Shown here piece after piece: positions 33,256 to 44,928 of a stretch of DNA of 64,000 bases. Each line of letters starts with the position of its first letter. Position 1 is the stretch's first letter. The DNA lies in NCBI GenBank assembly GCA_019925105.1, contig JAHGAU010000008.1:310001-374000 (forward strand), given 5' to 3'. Under the pieces are notes generated by a model. That model saw only the letters and a program-made list of their open reading frames with translations. It did no database searches and was not told the DNA's origin. The position numbers were made by a program, and so were the translations under genes. Source of the stretch: Niebla homalea. Its lineage: Eukaryota > Ascomycota > Lecanoromycetes > Lecanorales > Ramalinaceae.

Positions 33256-34024
33256 AGATGACACGGCCGGGATAGAAGGCATCGACGTATCAAACGTTCG
33301 ATCCAAGAAGACCGACAGCCTCGTCTGAGCATGCTTACTCGCCCACGGGCTTCCCCGCTGCGACAACAACGCTCTACACTATTGCAATCGTAGCAACGAT
33401 TGAGACTTTTTGCGGACTGGAAAGTTTAGCATTCCAATTCCAAGCGAGGATGTTCGACGAAGCCCGGTCAGTGTATACTAACTTCTGCCCGTCATCGCTT
33501 ACACTTTTCTCTATGAAAATCTATTCCTCGAGCGTCGAATGGACCCAGAACTCAGTTCTATTATCGTAGCTTAACGTGAGGACCTCAGAAGAGGCTGATG
33601 CATATTACTGCCAAGCACTTCGACAATCACGGCAATTGCAAGGTAGGCCAGGGAATCAATCCAAAAAAGAGCGGCATCACCTGTCTTGCGAGTGTCTCGA
33701 GTCGTGAGCCATGTTTCTGTGGACCCCTTCATTGCAAGTCTTCCAACCCGGGTTGAATTCCCTGTGCTTGATCTCCAAGCGCCATTAACAGATTCAATGA
33801 CAGGTAGTGCTCACGCGTGGGACGCTTGGCAAGATCCATGATCACAAAGGACGTAGTTTAGCCTTCTGAGTTATTTGTTCTTTGGCTCACCTATAGGATT
33901 TAGACTTATACCATCTTCCTCCATCGCAAACATGTGCTGGGCTTCAGTAGTGTAGGAGATAGGAGTCATTCATCAAAAAACCAAATAACTTGATGGGTGC
34001 TGCCTCATTGAGCTCCCTGGCCGG
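33256..34024. other. eroded sequence, no gene
   Basis: Short similarity to the relic at 20940-21489 near 33600-33690 (shared GGCAATTG and flanks). Otherwise no coding signal. Confidence 0.35.
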
Positions 34025-34894
34025 TCACTGCGTAATTCTACCAGTGGACAATTCCTGTTGACTGGTATCAGACAGCTCTAAGCGCCCGTCGCGATTCAGA
34101 AGCTCAGTCGGCGCTACGCGGGCATCCTTTTCTAAGATCAAAGTTGAAACACTCACTTGAGGCTCCGTGTTGGATGGGATGCTTTGAACGTCTTTACTTT
34201 CTTTCGCATCCACCGCAACCTGAGCGAAAATATCGCGAGTATGGCGACTATGAAGAGCCCAAGGGCCGAGCTGAGGATGATGCTACCAACGGTACCACCC
34301 GACAAGGTCGTTGAGCGTTGGTTGGTCGAAGTCTCCGCCGGAGGAGCAGCGGAGATATTTGTAGGGTGGCTGACGTTACTCGGTGGGACAGCGGTGATTG
34401 ATGCTGGCGTTTGGGTGAGAGCATCCTGATTCCATGTGATAGGTTTGTGGCTTACGTGGTCGTCAAAGACAATGTTGAAGAAGGGACCAAGACTCTTGGA
34501 AAGAGTACCGTCTGCCTCGACATAGTTGAGAATTAGCTGGCCGAGGCCGTCTGTCTGTAACGCGTTCAAAGACACTGTCTTAGTGCCGTTCAGTGGTACA
34601 CTTTGGTTCCATACTGAGCGTCCCAGATGACCTCTATTAGTCATCCACTAAACGAGTTGTTTGTGTTTTCAGATAGGTAATCCGGACGAAATCACCTCTC
34701 AGCCAATTTATCGAGACATTCTGCGCCAGTTGCACGTAGAAGGAAACAAAGCAAGGTTGTGAGGCAGAAGTAGGTGTGACCCAAGATGTGACGAAGCTAT
34801 CGACACTATCAAATTGAAGTTGATTTCCGTAACTTGGTGGGAAGCTGAAACTGGCTGGCGGTACAGATATTTCTTTGGAAAGTGTTCGTTCAAC
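34025..34894 (-). pseudogene. membrane-protein family copy 3 (decayed)
   Basis: Exon 1 (to 34696) encodes SVPPASFSFPPSYGNQLQFD, SVDSFVTSWVTP and CFVSFYVQ. The 82-nt intron (34695-34614) is in the same place and phase as in copies 1 and 2. Exon 2 has VWNQSVPLNGTKTVSLNAL, GLGQLILNYVEADG, a stalk and the membrane helix GSIILSSALGLFIVAILAIF. Defects: no ATG in frame, as an in-frame TAA at 34897-34895 lies just upstream, and a frameshift between the basic anchor (KKVKTF) and the tail (LEKDARVAPTELLNRDG). Unless an unseen first exon exists, this is a pseudogene. Confidence 0.65.
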
Positions 34895-35637
34895 TTAAGT
34901 TCTTCAATCTTAGCTAGAGTCCTAGTTGTCTTGAGCTTAATGTCGCCGGCCAAATCTACAAATTTTCGATGAACAAGATTTTGCAACCTTGGGTAGTCGC
35001 GAAGGCAGCCCAGAGAAGAGGTTGCAATAGTACTAAGAATTCAAGATGGTCGGGCAACGATCGCTCAATTGCAAGTGGATTTGGGAGAATTGTGAAGAAG
35101 GTAGGGGGGAGAGAAGTTGATGGTGTGCTAATGACGAAAAGGCGTTGGAACCACTCGTGGCGTGTTGAAGTGGGGGTATCTGGATACAAAGTACGTACTA
35201 GGCATACATGAGTATACTTCTGTGCCTTTCGCATTCACATGTTCTTTCTTCCTCCAAACATAATACATCGATGTATCACATACTTGAAATCAAAATATCC
35301 TACCTTGGGATGGCGCCTGGTTTACGACTAAAACCATCCACTCGCCGTACCTTGGTACATGATTGTGCCTGGCAGGAGCTGCCCGGAGATGCATTACTCG
35401 TTATCGTGCAGGATTTAGCCAAGCGTCGCGATTGGTTCGATCGGCAACGTCGCAACGAACGGTGGCTTACCTGCATACAACCCCACCGTAAGTTGCAGGT
35501 CAGCTCCAACGTGTCTGCTCTTTCAATCTTGCGCATATAACGTCCACCGTGGCCTTGATTCCCTTCTTCTGCTCTCCATCCTCTGTGGTTTCTGAAAATC
35601 ACCCGCGCTACATTGCAGCCATTGCCCATCGCCCTGA
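34895..35637. other. intergenic, no gene recognised
   Basis: A minus-strand ORF (34956-35234) and a plus-strand ORF (35208-35540) have no family signature. The latter could hold an unrecognised 5' exon of the next gene. Confidence 0.35.
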
Positions 35638-38204
35638 ATGTCTTCACCGTGGACATGGCATCTAATGAACGTACCCCAAAATGGGTGGTGGTCCGATGTG
35701 TATGACATACAAGTTTCTCCGAATGCAACGTACGGATTACAAGAAGCTCTGAGAATTGGTGATTTCTCATGGAGAACCCCGTATGTCTTGATAGCGCAAT
35801 ACCTTGCGAGTAACAAAACATATCAAGCGAGCCTGGCACTTGTTCAGCGACGCGTGTCCGCAAAATAATTGTACGGCTGCCTGCAAAGGCGACTTTCCAT
35901 CCATCTTCATCAACAATGGATTACACACACTCCACAACTGTAATATGATGCCAATCATTGCAGCAAGGGCCCCTGAGGGAAATGATATTGCGGCTGTCTC
36001 TAGTGTCTTTCCTCTGGATACTAATCTTACTTCGACAGCAATCAACTTTGTAAATACGCTTACAGGCAAGTCTCCAAGATCTCTGTCCTTGTCAGAACTA
36101 CCTCCCACCAGTAAGCGTAGTCTGTCTGCAGAGTATTTGTGCCTCTATGACAGACTGCGAAATGCCACCTATTCCGAATATCACTTCGCTCCATGGAATA
36201 ACAGCGGAATATAGTTTTAATTCGGGTTCATTGCTGGATTTAATTTGCGATTGGCCGCAGGTAAATGCAGACCTTGGCGGCATTTGAGTGAGTACCATTA
36301 CAACTTTACAAGAGAAGAGACACTGAAGTAACGACAGGTCTTTGTCTCTTACTGGATCCAAAGCTGCTTGACCGTTCTCGGCTTCGTTATCACCGTCTTT
36401 TGGATACTCCTCATGCCTTATATAAACGTTGGTCTGCTTGCCTTCTGGCAGGGACGGGACGGGGTTTGGCAGCAATTGGAATTAGCACGCTCTCGAGCCC
36501 GGAAACAAGGTTCGCCCATCGTTGCCGCGCTTATAGAGTTGCACAAAACACAGTGCTTTTTCATGGTGAGTGGCCGCCACCAAATGTCCAGATGTTCCCA
36601 TGGTGTACAAGGATGGATTGGAGGCCAAGTTACATTGAACAGATTTTGATCGCAATGTTTTGGGCCTTCTGGAGTCTGACCCTTGGCCACATGTGCTGAT
36701 TTGACCTATTCTGGATGGCTACCAATATTGCAGCTATAATTGTTGCCACGAGAGGAGGTCTCGATCCTCAGAGCCTTCAGAACATCCTGGAAAATTACAG
36801 GTTCATTAACGTAGTTGCTCTAAGTGGTATCATGCCGATAACATTTACGATGTTCAATTTACACCTCATCGACATGATGGATTGGTATCTTGTTGCCCTT
36901 TCATGCTTGACGATAGCGCTCTCGATCGTCACACTCATTCTCTCTGGTCGCTTCACTGTTACCAAATCAGATATTGATCATCTGGGACAACTCGCGTCGC
37001 AAGGCGGACCTGATGCCTGCGGCGGAATGCGGCCACAGATCTATTGCTTCGATTCGTATAATGAATTGAATGTCTATGGCTATGGTCCATCTGGATTGGG
37101 AGGTACGAGCAATCGAAGCTCTGTTATAGGTTTCTGCATTTTCGTCTTTCTTCTAGTCATCGTAAGTAAATCGGGAATTGAGCAGTGGAAAATCTTTCGC
37201 CGAGAAGAATCAGCTTGGCCCTTGCGGCTTCTAGGCCTACTCCGTACAGGATACGATCGGCTTGCGCACCTCCAGAGATCTCGCAGCACGAAATTACACG
37301 TATTCTGGATAGCATTAAGCTCCTTTCGACAGATCAAGCCGATCATTCCAAGGCCATCTCATAGTTGTATAGCGGTATTGCTGAAGAAGAGTCCGATTTA
37401 CAACCAAGCAGGCTTTTCGAAGAGACATACCTGGCAATGCCTACTGTCTGTATCATACATAGTAATGTTCATCATCTACGTGCTAATGTTCTACATCTTA
37501 CTTTATGAGCTCCTGACATTCGAGCTTAGCTATCAATGGAACTTTGGACAAATTGTGGCGCTCACCGTCTGGCTACCGCCACTGTTTGAGTTGGCCCACC
37601 TTGAGATGCGTAAGTCTGCAACTCCTCACGATCCAAATTTCACAATGCTTTTTTTCCATCAAGCTCTTTTGACCCAAGAGCCAAATTCACTAACGATGTT
37701 TAACAGGAGGCATGAAAAATGGCTTCCAACACAAGCGTAAGTGAAGATCCACGAGCTTCTAGCGCAATCTTTCAGACAGCACGACGTCGTATCGGTCAAA
37801 TAAATATGCCATTTTCAATTCCCGACTGTTACTAACACATATAACAATTAGTGCTACCACCCTACCGGGTCACTGCTGAGCCGCCACCCAAAGAAGATAA
37901 ATTGGAGAGCGAAGAAGACCACCCTGCTATCGTACCTAGAGGATCGACTGAGACACTTTCGCTCCATTTACTTTCCAACACGCAAGCTCCTGGCACAGAT
38001 CACCAGCAGAGTGTAGTGGAAGAAGACGTCGGACCGCAACGGCATATTGAAGAGACGGCCGTGCAACACCAATGGCGGGACGGCATGACTTATGAAGCGG
38101 TGAGAGGGAACCCCGAATCGCCAATACAGCCAGCTACTGAACCGGCGGAATGGCTATTGCCAGAGCCAGAATTTCCCTCCAGGAGTTGGACCTTACCTCA
38201 CTAA
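35638..38204 (+). pseudogene. multi-pass membrane protein gene, probably decayed
   Basis: Recognisable exon pieces run in order: 35638-35780 (NATYGLQEALRIGDFSW), 35848 to about 36213 (DACPQNNCTAACKGDF), about 36214-36290 (SLLDLICDWPQVNADLGGI), 36338-36565 (VFVSYWIQSCLTVLGFVITV), 36715-37609 (ATRGGLDPQSLQNILENY, DMMDWYLVALSCL), 37707-37736 and 37852-38204 (LLPPYRVTAEPP). The fragments match a family of uncharacterised ascomycete membrane proteins with a Cys-containing ectodomain and about seven helices. Three faults appear: a one-base frame break near 36213, TGA instead of an expected Gly codon at 36289-36291, and GG rather than AG just before 36715, where an acceptor is needed. The donor GTAAAT after CCGCAG could bypass the stop but not the other faults. 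The 3' exons splice cleanly. Confidence 0.6.
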
Positions 38205-39641
38205 AGGCATTTTACTTGATGGAGACAGTGTCTGAGACCAGATCTGGGATGAGAGAAGATTTCATGCTTGTGACAAGAAACGGTTGCTGCAGCGCTGCGT
38301 GATAGAAGAGCTGCGATTGTGAATCAAAGTGTTCATGGGTCTGCTGGGATAAGCGTTGTCTTACAAACTGGGCTCAGATTGACATTGCATTCAACGTTCC
38401 TACCCTCTCCACCACCGTAGGGGGCGTTACCTTTTGCTTCGCCGGCGACCCTGTCGTCAGACCCTAAACCCAATTTCTGGTCTTCATCTTCTTGCTCTTT
38501 GCTCACTACCAGTCATAGCCGCTCAGGTTTTTCCATCCTTCCACTCACTCACAGCTCATCCCTATTTACTGAAGCCTACAAGAAGGCAGAGGTGTCAAGT
38601 ATTTCGGAATATCACTGGTATTCATCATCGCGTTCAAGACAACAATTCAATTAGAACAATCTGCAGCAATCGATTTCGCTGCCTTTGCAGAAATCAGCGC
38701 AAAGAGTTTTATATGCCATACACACCATACCTATCAAATCATTAGAATTCGAGCTTCCCAGTTCCCACGCAACTCCGAGCCTCTCGACTGTAGTGTGAAA
38801 TTGACTCTACAGGTATGCCAACCGGAAAAACCTCCCTCATGGAAACGTATGCTGCTCCCAATGTCCCTACCTGCGATCTTGACAAAAACATAATGTCTGC
38901 CACCCCCCCGACAATTATTCAGCTTGCCAAGAGCAGCAGCCGCATGACCGCTCATATCCCATTAAAACTCCCACGTACCCGCCATCTCACACCCACTGCT
39001 TTCATGCAACTTTCATTGCCAATGAACAAAGTATGTTTCTATAGTCTGATCCGACTCTTTAATCACGAGGAACATTGATGAAAACAACCACAAACCCACT
39101 TTCCCTTTCGAACCCCTAACCCCTGACCCCTAACCCCTGAATCCAGCGGCGCTACCACGGATGCACCATACCCCTTTCGGCCAAACCCCTCGCATCTCCA
39201 GCGTCGAACGCGGGCCTCGATTGGAAACGCCTCTGCAACGGTGCTAGAGGGGGCGAGACGTTGCCTGCGGGAAGAGGTTTCAGGGCTGGTTTGGTGATGG
39301 GGTTTCAGAAGGCTGGCAGGAAAAAAATTGTTGTTGGTGCATTGATGTGCGTGGTGGGACACACAACGCGAAATTCTGTGCACTCGAGAGGAAGCAGTCC
39401 AAAGAGGATGTCGTATTGGATCGCAATGTGCATTCGCAATGACGTGACATAGTGATTTCGCTTGCGCGGAGGTAAAATTGAACTGTAGAGATGGGGAAAA
39501 CAACGCCAGATCCACAGCACCCCACTTCTTACCATGAGACATTTCAATATATTAGATATTACTCCAAATCCAGATCCATCTAGTCCTTCTAAATGTGTAG
39601 TGGGTAGCCATTAAACTTTAAATCACTCATCGCCACGCCTC
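38205..39641. other. intergenic between convergent genes
   Basis: 1.4 kb. Includes a telomere-like C-rich tract at 39111-39140 (listed separately). A 159-codon minus ORF (39063-39542) crosses that tract and is considered spurious. Confidence 0.45.
39111..39140. repeat. short telomere-like tract
   Basis: Three CCCCTAA/CCCCTGA-type units in a row, resembling degenerate fungal telomere repeats (CCCTAA). At 30 bp it may be chance or a scar of end-joining repair. Confidence 0.4.
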
Positions 39642-42600
39642 TCAGCTTACACTCGACTTCCCTTTCTCATGCCCCCCCGGCACCTTATCCTTCAACTTCC
39701 CCACCGCCAGATGAACAGCACGATTGGCACTGCCGCCATGCTCCTGATTCATGACATGAACAGTCTCATCCGCATCCACACCTGCGACCTCGGGATCAAA
39801 ATGTTCCTCCACTTTCTCGTGATCTTTGATCTTGGTGATGGTCATGTCTCTCGAATTGTCATTCGGTGTCTGGTACCTCGCGAGGAACAAGTCACGGCGG
39901 AAGGGGTAGAGCGTGGGCTGTCTGGGCACGGGATTCTCTCGCGCATTTTCCCAAATATCGCCTGTGATGCTCTTGCCAAGCCCTTCTACCACAGGTGTGA
40001 GGAGGGGTAATGAGAGGGCGAGGGCGGTGTAGCAGCATATCGCGACCAGCAAGATATTGAGCCAGTATTGCAAGCCTGCCATGCTGAAATGGACACACAA
40101 AAATGAGCCGAGAGACCAGAAGATGAAGCCGTGGAAGAGGTAGATTGTGAAGATGTGCGGGAAAATGAAGACAATGAGTTTGAAGGACAGGAGTTTCTGG
40201 ACCACCGGGCTGAGCTCGACAACAATTTGGAAGCCGACGGAGAAGGCGAGGCCGTTGAGGCGGGGGAGGTAGTACTGCGGGTAGGTTGCCTGGCCGGCTT
40301 CGGAGATCGGAAGGCCGCTGTTGATGTCGGGATGGATGGCGTATTCGTAGGTGGCGTAGTTGACGTTTGTCCATTGAGTGAGGAAATCCATGAAGAGACC
40401 GGCGATACCCATCAAGCCCATTATGGTGAGGAAGGGGTAGTAGACTATGGGTCGGGCATGGAGCCATGTACGCCATTTGTAGTTCAAATCGAGATCCGTG
40501 AGCATGATGGCCATGTAAAAATATGACCCGAATGAAAGGGCGTACCAATGGTTGACTATGCAGAAGGCGTAGAAGCCGAAGCGCTTCCAAGGAGTTTTGA
40601 TCTCACGTATGACAATGACGGCCAGAAGGGCGAGCCATGAGCCTTGCAGTTGTACGGGTATCGTCCAGAGTACACCGGTGCAATAATTGAAGGTTATCAA
40701 GGGCGCAGCATTGGGGATGAGGTACATGAGTTCAAGGACCTCGGACAAAAAGTTGCCGAAATTCGTATAGCCAACTGTGAAGGGCCAATCCGACCATGTG
40801 ATTGATGGCAGGTACTCAAGCCATTTGGTGGCACCAGCGTTGATGAAGAAATATTCAAGCAATGCCATTGCTGCGATGGGAATCATGAGACGAGGCGCTC
40901 GCCCTACGGTCTTTTCTGCCACTGGTAGAAGGTCTCCATTCTTCAGATAGCTGGACACTAGAAAGCGGGTCGAGGTCATGAGAAAAGGTCCAATCCAGAT
41001 AAGATTGAGCAAGAAAGAGTCAATGCTCTTTCGCGCTATTGTCTCACTGTGATAGTGGGTGTATGCCCCAGCATTGATGTCGGCAAATACAAAAGTCAGA
41101 CTGAAATGGATGGCAGTCACGAGTAGAGAGGAAAAGGCAATGAGTCCAGCTAGGTAGTCGACACGCTTTTTGGCTTGTGGAAGGTTCTTTTTGTCTTGCG
41201 TGTTCTTGTCTAGCTCTGGGACATTGGTGAGGCCCTCAGTCTTCATCTGAGGTGCATCGCCTCCAGCTGCGACCTCTTTGACGTCCTTCGGGTCCATCGT
41301 AGTCTGGGGACCATTACTCTGGGGAACTATACCCCCCCCCAACGGGGCATCTGACGTGAACGGCCATTTGGTATTGTCTTCGTAAGAATTTGGCTCATCT
41401 GAGCTGCCTCTTCTTGACCCTTGGTTGGACCTTGGAAAAGCGTTGGTGATGGTCAACTGGTCCTCAGAAGGCTGCTTCCTGACTGTCGCCTCGTCCATTG
41501 ACCTTCTTCTCGTATGCACATGGTCGGATGTAGAGTTTGCGGAAAGGATACTGCCAGATCTGTCGTATTCATTCTGCGCGTTAGAGCGTTCTGCGTTAGA
41601 ATTATTGCCGTTTTCCTCAGTAGTTTCTGAGTACCAGGATAGCCTTGAGTGGTAGGAGTCGTTGAAGCTGATGGCGCTAATCTGACTTGCGGTTCGAGGA
41701 AGAGGAGGGGCATCCTCATCGAAATATACGCTGCCCCCATGGATGCTGCTGCTGTCGTCATTCTTTCCGTACTTATCGTTTCTGGAAGACATTGTCTTCT
41801 TCTTCATAGCATTCGAGATCCTCGAATTTGGTCTGGTATCCCCATTCAGTGTGGTTTCCGTAATGGACGGGGCTCTTGTTCTGTTCCTTGGGGTGTTGTG
41901 CGCGAGTGTAGCTGCTCTTGAATCCCACAATTCCGAATCGTGCGCCGTATTGTTCCTGATCGGCGGCTGTGAGTCTTCAATTCTCGCAGCCTTTGCTTCC
42001 CCGATCTTTTTGTATTTGTCCAGGGCTCTCTTGACAGATGGCTGCACCAACAACAACGTCGTTATGCCAGCACACGTCACGGCAATCCAGACTGCAAATT
42101 GACGACGGGGGGATGTCTTATTGACTTGGTGCCACACGTCTTGCGCTTCCGCAGGATAATTAGTAGACCCACGAAGCGTCATGTCACTGACTCTACATGC
42201 GTCCGTTGGTTGACAGCGCTGATTGAACTCTTTGTGATCGTCATCTGTCATTAGTGAAGAGTTGAAAAAGAGTCTGGTCCATCCGACATTGGCGTAAGTA
42301 ATGTTTTTTGGTGGACCCTCTGAGTAATACGGATTACCATTCGACCAGTGCTTTAGGTAGAATGGCGATGGCACGCTAAGAAGGTTGTGGTGTTCTTTTC
42401 GCAGGATTTCACGAGCCAGTTTACCCCCAATGAAAAATCTGACAAAGTGCTCTGTCCAGTCTATACGGTACTCTGTGTAGTCCCAGGGATCTATTGTGCC
42501 ATTGCCCCAAGTGGCGTTCGTCATATTGCCGAACGGGACCTTGAAAGCCGCCTCTGGAAAGTCCTCGTTGGACAGCATCCCCGCATAGGCACTATCTGGC

Positions 42601-43172
42601 GTATTTCCATTCTGCAGGTTCAGCGTAAGGACTTGCGTTAGATTGAACTTCAACTCCATCGAGACCGCACTCCCCCCAACTCCAGCATACTGGCCGGGCG
42701 CTCGAATCAAAGAGGTGAAGGAGCCATATTTGATATCTCGTCTCAGGCTTCTCACGCTCGCACCGTGTATCACATGGTTCCTCGCCTCTGGGACGTAAGG
42801 TTTCACGTACAGATCCAACGTGGTCGTCGAGTTTGGCTTGTTTGTAGTGTCTGCAATTTTGACGTTTTCAGCATCGGCAGCTTCACGAAAGAATGTATTC
42901 CATCCCTTTTCATAATCATGTACATATGTTTCAGTGACCAGATCCTTGCCCGGTAGGATTTGAGACTCATTGAAATAGACGATTGTCGACTCTGTAAAGA
43001 GGGCATTGATATTTGTATCAAAAAACCCACACTGGCAGCCTGCCGCAGCACTGAGATCTGGCTTGGTGACATTGGCAACAAGAGAGGATTTGTCGGCCGT
43101 AACTTCGGTAACGACCTGGGAAACAAGGAGCCCGAGAGGGGCGAAGAGGATGAGTGCAGCCTGAGATCGCAT
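39642..43172 (-). CDS. GH16-like / acyltransferase-3 fusion membrane protein
   Basis: Uninterrupted ORF of 1176 residues. A signal peptide (MRSQAALILFAPLGLLVSQ) precedes a concanavalin-like GH16 ectodomain (about 45-350): CQCGFFDTN, YGSFTSLIRAPGQ, TEYRIDWTEHFVRFFIGGK and the end motif NVGWTRLFFNSS. I cannot find the catalytic ExDxE of active GH16 enzymes where expected (after the Gly-rich GVGG), so it may only bind glycan. One helix (about 380-400) leads to a roughly 280-residue Ser/Asn-rich linker. The last 500 residues are an acyltransferase-3 domain with about ten helices (RVDYLAGLIAFSSLLVTAIH, FNYCTGVLWTIPVQLQGSW). Such domains O-acylate extracellular glycans. Divergent from the GT2 gene; a surface-polysaccharide role is inferred. 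Confidence 0.85.
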   Translation of the reverse strand: MRSQAALILFAPLGLLVSQVVTEVTADKSSLVANVTKPDLSAAAGCQCGFFDTNINALFTESTIVYFNESQILPGKDLVTETYVHDYEKGWNTFFREAADAENVKIADTTNKPNSTTTLDLYVKPYVPEARNHVIHGASVRSLRRDIKYGSFTSLIRAPGQYAGVGGSAVSMELKFNLTQVLTLNLQNGNTPDSAYAGMLSNEDFPEAAFKVPFGNMTNATWGNGTIDPWDYTEYRIDWTEHFVRFFIGGKLAREILRKEHHNLLSVPSPFYLKHWSNGNPYYSEGPPKNITYANVGWTRLFFNSSLMTDDDHKEFNQRCQPTDACRVSDMTLRGSTNYPAEAQDVWHQVNKTSPRRQFAVWIAVTCAGITTLLLVQPSVKRALDKYKKIGEAKAARIEDSQPPIRNNTAHDSELWDSRAATLAHNTPRNRTRAPSITETTLNGDTRPNSRISNAMKKKTMSSRNDKYGKNDDSSSIHGGSVYFDEDAPPLPRTASQISAISFNDSYHSRLSWYSETTEENGNNSNAERSNAQNEYDRSGSILSANSTSDHVHTRRRSMDEATVRKQPSEDQLTITNAFPRSNQGSRRGSSDEPNSYEDNTKWPFTSDAPLGGGIVPQSNGPQTTMDPKDVKEVAAGGDAPQMKTEGLTNVPELDKNTQDKKNLPQAKKRVDYLAGLIAFSSLLVTAIHFSLTFVFADINAGAYTHYHSETIARKSIDSFLLNLIWIGPFLMTSTRFLVSSYLKNGDLLPVAEKTVGRAPRLMIPIAAMALLEYFFINAGATKWLEYLPSITWSDWPFTVGYTNFGNFLSEVLELMYLIPNAAPLITFNYCTGVLWTIPVQLQGSWLALLAVIVIREIKTPWKRFGFYAFCIVNHWYALSFGSYFYMAIMLTDLDLNYKWRTWLHARPIVYYPFLTIMGLMGIAGLFMDFLTQWTNVNYATYEYAIHPDINSGLPISEAGQATYPQYYLPRLNGLAFSVGFQIVVELSPVVQKLLSFKLIVFIFPHIFTIYLFHGFIFWSLGSFLCVHFSMAGLQYWLNILLVAICCYTALALSLPLLTPVVEGLGKSITGDIWENARENPVPRQPTLYPFRRDLFLARYQTPNDNSRDMTITKIKDHEKVEEHFDPEVAGVDADETVHVMNQEHGGSANRAVHLAVGKLKDKVPGGHEKGKSSVS

Positions 43173-44928
43173 TGTCTTGACCTATGTGAAGAAGCGACAC
43201 TGGGACTGGGGGGAGGGAGGCTTTCTTCGACTTTTGGTTGAAGAAGGCTGATTGACGCAAATTCAACGGTACGCTCTCACACCAATCATGGCAAAATCCT
43301 CATCGTCAGAAATATATCTTCCAATCGTGGCTTTCAAGTCGAACTTAAGAAGGACCAAATAGGATGGAATCGATGAAATGCTGTGGTGGAAGAGGAAAGC
43401 ATCAGGCAGACTCGCGAAGTGAGAGGAGCAAGAAAAAAAAAACAATGTCATGAAAGCGGCACCCACACGTGTGGAGCTGATAGCCCCTCCAAGGCTTCAA
43501 GTGCCAACGGCAGACCCGTTCTCACCGGAGCCTCGTTTGTAAGTGGTCTTGTACCGTTGAACGAGCCAGGGCGCCCTTCTAGCCTGCGAAACCTGAAATC
43601 GCTAACTGCTGACATGATTGCTGGCCGGCTCGATGGCATCGCCCCAATAATGACGATATGCACCTCACGGATCAGACCATGTTCTTTCCCCATCAGGACT
43701 CCGCTAAGTAACTCGTGGCTGCCCTTGATCTTCCCCCTCGTCAAGGTTCGATTGATTGGGACCAGCGATAAGCGGTGTAAGCTTTTGGTAATTCTAGATT
43801 TGCTTCTCGCTGTCGCGGCCCGTACGATACCGACAGCCGCGGAAACGTATCCTTGAGTATTTTATGCAGTACACGTAACGCTCACTCGCAGAAAACTGCA
43901 CAGCGATCTCGGCGCAATTTCCCGCAAATGATTGTTTTCACGGTACGGAATATGACGGTGCTTCTCTGATCTTTGCTTGACGAGTCACGAAAGTCTGAAA
44001 GCTGAGCTTAGTTCGTGTCTTGGCGATCTCAACTATGCGCGTGAAGGACTGCCTGTGTAATTAATATGACGATACGCGACACGAAGATCGGTCCTTGCCC
44101 GGTTGAACGAATGAACAATAATGGATTCATCAGGCATCGCTGACAATCTGAACTTCCACGACCTTACCGATGGTGGCAAGTCAATGGCAAACTCCTCCAA
44201 TCATAGCGTGCTACGCGCCTCGTCCGTACTCATTTTCTGACCCTCTCCCTTTCCCGAAAGCCCGCCCGCACTGAAGTTCTCTAGATCTGCACTGCGTCTA
44301 GGAGCTGGCGGGTGACAGCAGATCCTCAACAGGCATCCTGCTTTAGCTCTACTGCTAGGAGATATAGTATTAGCTTTAACCGCTTGTGGTTTCATGCTCC
44401 AAGAATCCTCCATGATCGATGTGTTTCTGCCTTGCGTTCCACAGGTCAGGTCTTTGGGGGTTGTGGAGTGGCAAGGGTAACCTACAGCTTCGAAGTGCAG
44501 AGCATATGCACAACGCAAGATAGCTATGCAGCCATCATGCAGCGGTGGTATTGCAAATTCTCCGGCTCAAATGTGGCATTGAACCCAAGCGGGCTACGGG
44601 CCCCACAGTGTGGTACCGTAACACTGGGAGATGAGCTTTTCGCCTATTTTGGCCAAAGTCAGTCCCATCAAATTCTGTAATAGGAATCGTGGCTCAGCGT
44701 TCTGTCTCCTGGAGTGGGCAAGAGACTACTAGTGTATGCCTTGATACTAGCTCCAGCAGGGTCTGGAAAAGCCTGGACTACCCTACGAAGTGCTGTGGTG
44801 TAGCCTCGGCGAGCAATAGATAATGATGTCTCTTCCCGAGCTACCTGGACGTTTGGATCAATTGTCCTACATTTCGCGTACGGTTGGAAGAGGCCCGTCA
44901 CTCGTTTATCGGTCCTTCCACGCTCAAC
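43173..44928. promoter_or_regulatory. bidirectional intergenic region of polysaccharide locus
   Basis: 1.76 kb between divergent starts of the fusion gene (-) and the GT2 gene (+), so both promoters lie here. Short ORFs only; no binding site assigned. Confidence 0.45.

Noticed and set aside
35300..35863. 187-codon minus-strand ORF
   Set aside because: Overlaps the coherent plus-strand exon with a clean intron; no signature.
39063..39542. 159-codon minus-strand ORF
   Set aside because: Runs through the telomere-like tract and has no recognisable features.
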